Shown: piece by piece, positions 7,506 to 11,656 of the stretch
Numbering within the stretch: position 1 is the first letter of the stretch
How the letters are laid out: the number at the start of each line of letters is the position of its first letter
Assembly: GCA_029287695.1 (NCBI GenBank)
Contig: JARFQQ010000120.1
Coordinates: 1-11,656, forward strand
DNA from: Gammaproteobacteria bacterium
Lineage (GTDB): Bacteria > Pseudomonadota > Gammaproteobacteria > Chromatiales > Chromatiaceae
Direction: 5' to 3'
Length of the DNA stretch: 11,656 bases
The notes under the pieces: generated by a model
Seen by the model: only the letters and a program-made list of their open reading frames with translations
Database searches by the model: none
Told to the model about the DNA's origin: nothing
Made by a program: the position numbers and the translations under genes

Positions 7506-8318
7506 TCAGGCAGCCTGCTGTTTGCTATCGTCAAGCGCTTTGGACTGCCCTGTTTGTCTGATTTCAGCGGGTTTTACATCACCGACGAGGCTGTCGAATT
7601 TCGTCATCAGCTGCTCTCGCGCACGGCTGAATTCCGCCCGGGAGCGATCACGGGGAAACGGAAGGTCGACCTGTTCCTCGCCAACGATCTCGCCGGGATT
7701 GGCCGACATGATCAGCACCCGGTCAGCCATGGCGACGGCCTCGTCGATATCGTGGGTCACGATGACCATCGTGAGGTCCTCTTGCCCGGTGATACGGGCG
7801 ACCTCGTCCTGCAGCGTGGCGCGCGTGAAGGCATCGAGCGCGGAGAAGGGCTCGTCAAGCAGCAGCACCTCGGGCGAGGTGGCAAGCGAACGTGCCAGTG
7901 CCACGCGCTGCTGTTGCCCTCCCGAGAGACTCTGCACATGTTCCTCGGCCTTTTCCGAGAGCCCGACGAGATCGAGCAGATAGTCAATCTTCTCCGGGTT
8001 CTTTTGTCCGGCAAAGGTCAGGCCAAGTTCGATGTTCTGGCGAACATTCATCCAGGGATAGAGCGACGGCTTCTGGAACATCATGTTCCACTTTGCGCTC
8101 GGACGTGTGACCTGGTGGCCATGAATACGCACGCAGCCCTCGGTCGGTATCAGGAGACCGGCGAGCATGTGCAGCAAGGTCGATTTGCCGCAGCCACTGC
8201 GGCCGATCAGTGCTACCCGCTCGCCCGCCGGGATCTTGAGCTCGATATTATTCAGGGTCGGATCCGTCTGACCTTTGAACGTATGCGTGATGAAATCGAT
8301 GCTGATGTTGGCGCTCAT
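7506..8318 (-). CDS. cynD: ABC importer ATPase, nitrate/cyanate/taurine class
   Basis: A 270-residue nucleotide-binding subunit. Walker A GRSGCGKST (39-47), Q-loop glutamine at about 82 in FQKPSLYPWMNV, signature LSGGQQQR (131-138), Walker B VLLLDEP (151-157), D-loop SALD and switch histidine in VTHDIDEA (H189) are all intact. It belongs to the SsuB/TauB/NrtD/CynD group. The tail from about 225 is a charged, Gln-rich extension ending KQQAA. It is the first gene of the importer operon: ATG at 8318, AGAGG eight bases upstream, about 25 bases from the predicted σ54 start. Cyanate as cargo is inferred from the divergent cynS. Confidence 0.9.
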   Translation of the reverse strand: MSANISIDFITHTFKGQTDPTLNNIELKIPAGERVALIGRSGCGKSTLLHMLAGLLIPTEGCVRIHGHQVTRPSAKWNMMFQKPSLYPWMNVRQNIELGLTFAGQKNPEKIDYLLDLVGLSEKAEEHVQSLSGGQQQRVALARSLATSPEVLLLDEPFSALDAFTRATLQDEVARITGQEDLTMVIVTHDIDEAVAMADRVLIMSANPGEIVGEEQVDLPFPRDRSRAEFSRAREQLMTKFDSLVGDVKPAEIRQTGQSKALDDSKQQAA

Positions 8319-8353
8319 CTGGCAAGCCTCTGGTAATAACTTGCATGGTGTAG

Positions 8354-8369
8354 TGCAGGTATCGTGCCA
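8354..8369 (-). promoter_or_regulatory. σ54 promoter of the importer operon
   Basis: The minus strand reads TGGCACGATACCTGCA: TGGCAC-N5-CTGCA, one base from the full consensus, with GG (8368-8367) and GC (8356-8355) twelve bases apart. The start would be near 8343. The shared activator site begins about 70 bp upstream of the -24 box. Confidence 0.85.
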
Positions 8370-8375
8370 AAGAGC

Positions 8376-8418
8376 TCAGGAGCCTGATTTTCTGTGATAT
8401 TTCACTCCAGGCTCCTGA
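8376..8418. repeat. 11-bp perfect inverted repeat with a nested dyad upstream of the importer promoter
   Basis: TCAGGAGCCTG (8376-8386) and CAGGCTCCTGA (8408-8418) are perfect inverted copies 21 bp apart. Inside the spacer is a second dyad, GTGA-TATT-TCAC (8394-8405). The left arm starts seven bases upstream of the -24 element, so a protein bound here would sit against σ54-RNA polymerase or within the DNA loop. No T-run, and predicted transcription starts point away from it. Confidence 0.7.
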
Positions 8419-8437
8419 CTGCCCGCTCGAGCCCTTC

Positions 8438-8461
8438 TGTCATTGACGACAATGTCCGACA
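8438..8461. promoter_or_regulatory. Shared upstream activator site between importer and cynS
   Basis: Contains GACAATGTCCGACA (8448-8461), the third copy of the regulon word (here with one extra C), preceded by TGTCATTGAC (8438-8447), so that TGTC and GACA alternate. It lies about 70 bp from the importer -24 box and about 83 bp from the cynS -24 box, well placed to serve both divergent σ54 promoters. Confidence 0.7.
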
Positions 8462-8543
8462 TTTCCTGCCCTGACAGCGGGTATTTCCGGCAGACAATCC
8501 CGGGGGAAATTGCAATCTTCTGTTTTATATGGCTTTTTTAAAA

Positions 8544-8559
8544 TGGCACAACTTTTGCG
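8544..8559 (+). promoter_or_regulatory. σ54 promoter of cynS
   Basis: TGGCACAACTTTTGCG: TGGCAC-N5-TTGC, with GG (8545-8546) and GC (8557-8558) twelve bases apart. The start is expected near 8570, leaving a 35-base leader. An AT-rich stretch (about 8518-8543) lies immediately upstream. Confidence 0.9.
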
Positions 8560-8604
8560 TTAAGAGTGGCAACTGAACTTCCAAACTCAACAAAGGAAAG
8601 CGTT

Positions 8605-9045
8605 ATGAACAAAACCGAAATGAAAGAAGCCATTCTTGTCGCCAAGCTGGAAAAAGGCCTCACATGGGCTGACATTGCCGAGGCGGCTGGTCTGTCCGTT
8701 GAATACGTGACTTCGGCATGCCTGGGCATGAACCACCTGGAAAAGGAGCAGGCGGATGCAGTTGCCGGACTACTTGGACTCGAGCCGAAAATCTCTACAC
8801 TGTTGCAGATGTTCCCGAACAAGACATGGGACAAGCCGATCCCGACAGATCCGGTCATCTACCGCTGGTACGAAATCGTCGGCGTCTACGGTGAGACCAT
8901 CAAAGAGCTGATACACGAGAAATTCGGAGATGGCATCATGAGCGCTATCGACTTCTCCATGGATATCGACAAGCAGGAAGACCCCAAAGGCGATCGCGTG
9001 GTCGTCACCCTCAACGGCAAGTTCCTCCCATACAAGTCCTGGTAA
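8605..9045 (+). CDS. cynS: Cyanase (cyanate hydratase)
   Basis: Cyanase converts cyanate and bicarbonate to carbamate and CO2, and carbamate then breaks down to ammonia and CO2; it acts in the cytoplasm as a decamer. The 146-residue product has the family length. An N-terminal helix-turn-helix-like domain (GLTWADIAEAAGLSVEYVTS, 18-37) is followed by the catalytic domain. The three active-site residues are present as R87 and E90 in YRWYE and S113 in GIMSAIDF, matching Arg96, Glu99 and Ser122 of the E. coli enzyme. ATG 8605 is chosen over the longer frame because AAGGA is seven bases upstream and the predicted transcription start near 8570 leaves little room for an earlier one. It is monocistronic: a strong terminator follows 24 bases after the stop. 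No carbonic anhydrase (cynT) is in the window. Confidence 0.97.
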   Translation: MNKTEMKEAILVAKLEKGLTWADIAEAAGLSVEYVTSACLGMNHLEKEQADAVAGLLGLEPKISTLLQMFPNKTWDKPIPTDPVIYRWYEIVGVYGETIKELIHEKFGDGIMSAIDFSMDIDKQEDPKGDRVVVTLNGKFLPYKSW

Positions 9046-9069
9046 AAAAACTGCCAAACAGACCAAGAG

Positions 9070-9101
9070 ACCGCCGGCCCGGTGATCCGGCGGTTTTTTT
9101 T
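9070..9101 (+). terminator. Rho-independent terminator of cynS
   Basis: ACCGCCGG and CCGGCGGT form a perfect eight-bp GC-rich stem with a nine-base loop, running directly into eight T residues (9094-9101). Confidence 0.95.
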
Positions 9102-9451
9102 GCCCTGAAAACTTCCAGTCAAGTGAGAGTTCAGAACCAGAGCTCGCCTGAACATCTTCTGCATTGACGACGAGCTGTTATCAAGTTCATCAACCAACAT
9201 TTCTATGCGTAGTCGTGATAACCAGGTCTGGCAGGCACGCGCTGCCATCAGGACATTTTTGAAATGTTTCCCCGAAATCATGCGCGAATTGCACCAGGAA
9301 CTACCATGCAAACTGCGGCCGGACATACAATCCAACATGATGCGTTCTGGTATGCATGTCACGCTACACAATGATTTTGTTGTCTTCCAACACCGATATT
9401 CTTCGGGTAGTGACACTGCAAATGGCCTCGATTTCTTTTCAGCGTAATACA
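9102..9451. other. Intergenic region upstream of the rhodanese operon, no convincing gene
   Basis: About 350 bases. A plus-strand frame is open here (9127-9447) but has no ribosome site, no recognisable domain and unnatural composition, so I do not call it. CATTGACGAC (9162-9171) repeats ten bases of the importer/cynS activator site. Small dyads are GGCAG-N6-CTGCC (near 9230-9246), ACATTT-TTG-AAATGT (9253-9267) and TGTTG-N5-CAACA (9378-9392). These are candidate activator or IHF positions for the downstream σ54 promoter; none is a full copy of the shared 13-mer. Confidence 0.5.
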
Positions 9452-9467
9452 TGGCATGACTATTGCT
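9452..9467 (+). promoter_or_regulatory. σ54 promoter of the rhodanese operon
   Basis: TGGCATGACTATTGCT: TGGCAT-N5-TTGCT, with GG (9453-9454) and GC (9465-9466) twelve bases apart; one difference in the -24 hexamer and one at the final base. The start near 9478 gives a 40-base leader to ATG 9518. Confidence 0.82.
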
Positions 9468-9517
9468 TCATTCTGTTTGTAGAGCTTTTATCCCTTCCCA
9501 GTTAACGGAGTCATCCA

Positions 9518-10384
9518 ATGAGTGAAAATATCTTGATATCGCCCGCCCATTTGAAGCAAATGTCTGAATCGCTCCCGACCGTGATCATCGACACCCGGTC
9601 TCCGGAAGCCTATGCCGCTGGTCATATTCCCGGTGCCGTGAATATTCATGACATCTTCACCTTCCTTGCGACTTCCTCGAAAGAAGGGCTCGAGGAACTG
9701 AGTGAAAAATTCGCAGAAGCCTTCGGAGCTGCAGGTCTGTCGGGCGAGGAAGTCGCTGTGGTCTATGAAGAAAGCATGAATACCGGTTTTGGGCAGTCGT
9801 GCAGGGGCTATTTTCTTCTGGAGTTTCTCGGCTATCCAAAGGCAGCCATCCTGCACGGTGGATACCAGGCCTGGCTTGCCGAGGAGCTGCCAGTAACAAC
9901 CGATGTTCCTCAGGTGGAACCGAAAGCGTTCCCTGTTGACCCCGAAGCGGCAAGCGTGATGTTGACGCAGGATGACATGCTTGCATCGCTCTCCATGGAC
10001 GACGTCGTCAAACTCGATGTGCGCGATGTAGACGAATGGGTAGGAACCAGCTCCTCACCTTATGGCATCGATTTCTGTCCGCGCAAGGGACGTATTCCCG
10101 GTGCTGTCTGGCTCGAGTGGTACCGCATGATGAAACCGGGCGAAGAGGTGCCCGTCTTCAAGTCACGCGAGGAACTCCAGGCAGAGTGCGCGACCGTGGG
10201 AATCCATTCCGATTCAACCGTCTATCTTTACTGCTTCAAGGGCGCTCGGGCGTCGAACACCTTCGTTGCCCTGAAAGAGGCCGGCGTGAAAGACGTCAGG
10301 CTCTATTTCGGATCCTGGAACGAGTGGTCACGCGATCCCGGTTTGCCGATCGAGTCGGGGCACCTCGCATGGGACGCTGCCTGA
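9518..10384 (+). CDS. Two-domain rhodanese-type sulfurtransferase
   Basis: A 288-residue cytoplasmic sulfurtransferase with two rhodanese domains, the usual length for the SseA/thiosulfate-sulfurtransferase group. The N-terminal domain (about 7-125) has VIIDTRSPEAYAAGHIPGAVN (22-42), but no active-site loop of the usual kind. The C-terminal domain (about 148-278) has KLDVRDVDEW (165-174) and the catalytic loop CFKGAR (239-244), with C239 the expected persulfide carrier; GRIPGAVWLEW (191-201) is the second-domain CH2 motif. Rhodaneses move sulfane sulfur from thiosulfate or persulfides to cyanide, thiols or other acceptors; the true donor and acceptor here are unknown. No signal peptide. GGAG lies seven bases before ATG 9518. 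It leads the operon and is one base from the CopD-like gene. Its σ54 promoter links it to the cyanate genes. Confidence 0.92.
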   Translation: MSENILISPAHLKQMSESLPTVIIDTRSPEAYAAGHIPGAVNIHDIFTFLATSSKEGLEELSEKFAEAFGAAGLSGEEVAVVYEESMNTGFGQSCRGYFLLEFLGYPKAAILHGGYQAWLAEELPVTTDVPQVEPKAFPVDPEAASVMLTQDDMLASLSMDDVVKLDVRDVDEWVGTSSSPYGIDFCPRKGRIPGAVWLEWYRMMKPGEEVPVFKSREELQAECATVGIHSDSTVYLYCFKGARASNTFVALKEAGVKDVRLYFGSWNEWSRDPGLPIESGHLAWDAA

Positions 10385-10385
10385 G

Positions 10386-10856
10386 ATGAGCGGACTGATG
10401 CTTCTGGTAGAAGCTCTACATGGTATGGCAGCGACGATATGGATTGGTGGAATCTTCTTTGCGTTCATGGCACTGCGGCCCGCGGCCAATGTGTCCCTTG
10501 AACCGGCAGAGAGGATAAAGTTGTGGCAGTCTGCTTATCATTATTTCTTTCCATGGGTCTGGGTCATGATCGCTGTATTGTTGGCAACCGGCTACACCGA
10601 TCTTTTCGTCCGTTTTGATGGCTTTGACAATGGAGCGATATATCTCGGAATGATGCATGCCATCGGGTTGCTGATGATCCTGCTGTTTGCGTATCTCTAT
10701 TTCGTTCTCTATCGGCGTCTGAGCCTTGCTGTCAGCGCGAATGATACGCCGACAGCATCCGGAGAAATGGCGCGTATGCGACCGGTCATGGCAATCAACC
10801 TCACACTGGGGCTGCTGATCACCGCGATCGGGATTGCGGGACCCGGAGTTTTCTGA
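10386..10856 (+). CDS. CopD-like four-helix membrane protein
   Basis: A 156-residue inner-membrane protein with four hydrophobic helices (about 5-28, 52-74, 84-108 and 134-154). The first helix carries EALHGMAATIWIGGIFF, the His...W-GG pattern of the CopD/YebZ family. Histidines H12, H52 and H91 sit at or in helices and could bind haem or copper. CopD family members are linked to copper uptake or export, but many stand-alone short ones have no proven role. The ATG is one base after the rhodanese stop (TGAGATG), so the two are probably made together. A function in cyano-compound or sulfur metabolism, for example protecting or supplying a metal site, is inference from the operon only. Confidence 0.75.
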   Translation: MSGLMLLVEALHGMAATIWIGGIFFAFMALRPAANVSLEPAERIKLWQSAYHYFFPWVWVMIAVLLATGYTDLFVRFDGFDNGAIYLGMMHAIGLLMILLFAYLYFVLYRRLSLAVSANDTPTASGEMARMRPVMAINLTLGLLITAIGIAGPGVF

Positions 10857-10952
10857 GATTTATGTTTAGCAGAGTGCTGGTTTGTGCGTTCTGACCATGC
10901 CCTTTATTTCGAGCAATGTTGAAAGCGGGATGCTTCCCGATTCCAATCAGAG

Positions 10953-10977
10953 GGAGGTTCTTTTGAACCTCCTTTTT
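10953..10977 (+). terminator. Rho-independent terminator of the rhodanese operon
   Basis: GGAGGTTC and GAACCTCC form a perfect eight-bp stem with a TTTT loop, followed by five T residues. It lies about 96 bases after the CopD-like stop. Confidence 0.93.
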
Positions 10978-11395
10978 CTGTCTCGCGATTACTCAAAGAG
11001 TTCGGGCTGACCTGCTGGCCGTCAGGCGGCAAAGATCAAACAAACTTCTCTCCGAAGATCATGCCATTGCCACGGCCGTTACATCGCCAACCCCATGCCG
11101 GATCTCAAAATTACTGGCCCGCCCTTCCGATATAAGCCTCGCCGCTTTCTTCATCTCTGAATATGGGAGAACCATCCCGCGATTTGACTGCATATGGGGC
11201 ATGACATCAGCCTCTACTATGTTAATCGACTCACCAGAGGCGACAATTCTTCAGTGGTGATAACCCTTTACAGGGGATGCATTCATCGTGAGACGATTTG
11301 GTATATGCTCAAGATCCAAAATCCCGATCAGGGAGATTCAGCGCGCGTTTCGCCCGGTACGAAACCGCAAATTTGTAGTTGATCGGCAGAGAGTG
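10978..11395. other. Intergenic region before rquA, no convincing gene
   Basis: About 420 bases without a supported gene. A 62-codon plus-strand frame (11194-11382) and a 44-codon minus-strand frame (11059-11193) both lack a ribosome site and a recognisable domain. No -24/-12 box or copy of the regulon word is present, so the cyanate regulon seems to end at the terminator. Confidence 0.55.
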
Positions 11396-11656
11396 ATGAA
11401 GAACCAGGACATCGAATTAACAGAAGAGCAGCTCAGCCATACCACATCCACGAAGGTTCCGGACTATCTCTCCAGAGTTTACTGGTGGGCCTATGTGCAT
11501 CCGAAGGCTGTGAGGGTTTTCGAGAGGCAGTGGCTCGTCAACCTGATCCTGTGGGGCAATTTCACCCGCCTCAGAGACAGTGCGCTTGATACGCTGGGCA
11601 AGAATATCTCCGGCAAGACACTGCAGATCGCCTGCGTCTACGGGGATTTCACGCCA
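11396..11656 (+). CDS. rquA: RquA-type rhodoquinone biosynthesis protein (N-terminal part)
   Basis: The first 87 codons of a class I SAM-dependent methyltransferase-like protein; the rest lies beyond the window. VPDYLSRVYWWAYVHPKAV (22-40), FERQWLVNLILWGNFTRLRD (42-61) and the SAM-site strand LQIACVYGDFTP (76-87) are very like RquA of Rhodospirillum. RquA is needed to convert ubiquinone to rhodoquinone, the low-potential quinone used for fumarate reduction when oxygen is lacking. ATG 11396 is chosen as the start, with AGAGAG just upstream as a weak ribosome site. The frame is open back to 11264 with a possible GTG at 11288, so a longer product cannot be excluded. It is separated from the rhodanese operon by a terminator and 420 bases, so a functional link is not implied. 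Confidence 0.85.
   Translation, partial: MKNQDIELTEEQLSHTTSTKVPDYLSRVYWWAYVHPKAVRVFERQWLVNLILWGNFTRLRDSALDTLGKNISGKTLQIACVYGDFTP

Noticed and set aside
5366..8318. Importer as a taurine or sulfonate (Tau/Ssu) system
   Set aside because: The family allows it, but there is no TauD or SsuD/E in the window, the binding protein resembles the longer NrtA/CynA type, and cynS shares the control region. Not excluded by sequence alone.
8319..8604. NifA-type sites TGT-N10-ACA
   Set aside because: Searched for because the activator's helix-turn-helix is NifA-like; no correctly spaced pair was seen here. The TGTC/GACA word fits better.
9205..9447. 80-codon plus-strand open frame upstream of the rhodanese gene
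   Set aside because: No ribosome site, no domain, and it would end just before the -24 box; kept as non-coding.
8886..9452. 188-codon minus-strand open frame
   Set aside because: It runs across the cynS terminator and the cynS 3' end in antisense; low-quality sequence without a domain.
11059..11193. 44-codon minus-strand frame in the region before rquA
   Set aside because: Its product looks moderately protein-like, but there is no ribosome site or promoter and nothing to compare it with.

Overview
The window looks like a chromosomal stretch from a proteobacterium. The grounds are Proteobacteria-type σ54 promoters and a NifA/NtrC-type activator, a Tat-exported NrtA-type binding protein, a CopD-like membrane protein and the start of an rquA-type rhodoquinone gene. 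The class cannot be fixed from the sequence alone. No tRNA, rRNA, CRISPR array, insertion sequence or phage gene is visible.

Layout, left to right. (1) 1-3421, minus strand: a four-gene operon read OsmC-like protein -> acyl-CoA-dehydrogenase-fold flavoprotein -> DUF302 protein -> rubredoxin fused to an FAD/NAD(P)H rubredoxin reductase (last gene runs off the left edge). (2) 3632-5233, minus: a GAF-AAA+-Fis σ54 activator, resembling CynF/NifA. (3) 5366-8318, minus: a three-gene ABC importer of the nitrate/cyanate/taurine class (ATPase -> Tat-secreted binding protein -> permease). (4) 8605-9045, plus: cyanase (cynS), divergent from the importer and closed by a strong terminator. (5) 9518-10856, plus: a two-domain rhodanese and a CopD-like four-helix membrane protein, closed by a terminator. 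(6) 11396-11656, plus: the first 87 codons of rquA, probably unrelated to the rest.

Blocks 1-5 appear to form one regulon. I find five -24/-12 (σ54) promoter sequences: upstream of the OsmC operon, the activator, the importer, cynS and the rhodanese operon. Three intergenic regions share a 13-bp word, GACAATGTCGACA (one copy carries an extra C). In two of them it sits 70-130 bp upstream of the -24 element, where an activator site is expected; in the third it lies in the activator's own leader.

The core is a cyanate uptake and hydrolysis system: the importer brings in OCN-, and cyanase converts it with bicarbonate to ammonia and CO2. A σ54 regulator with a cyn ABC importer and cynS is known from Pseudomonas (cynFABDS), so the core is not new. 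The possibly new part is that the same control signals appear on an electron-transfer/flavoprotein operon and on a rhodanese/CopD operon. I infer an extended system handling cyanide or thiocyanate, in which the flavoprotein and rubredoxin module could oxidise CN- or SCN- to cyanate, and the rhodanese could handle the sulfur or cyanide side. The substrate of the flavoprotein is not shown by the sequence.
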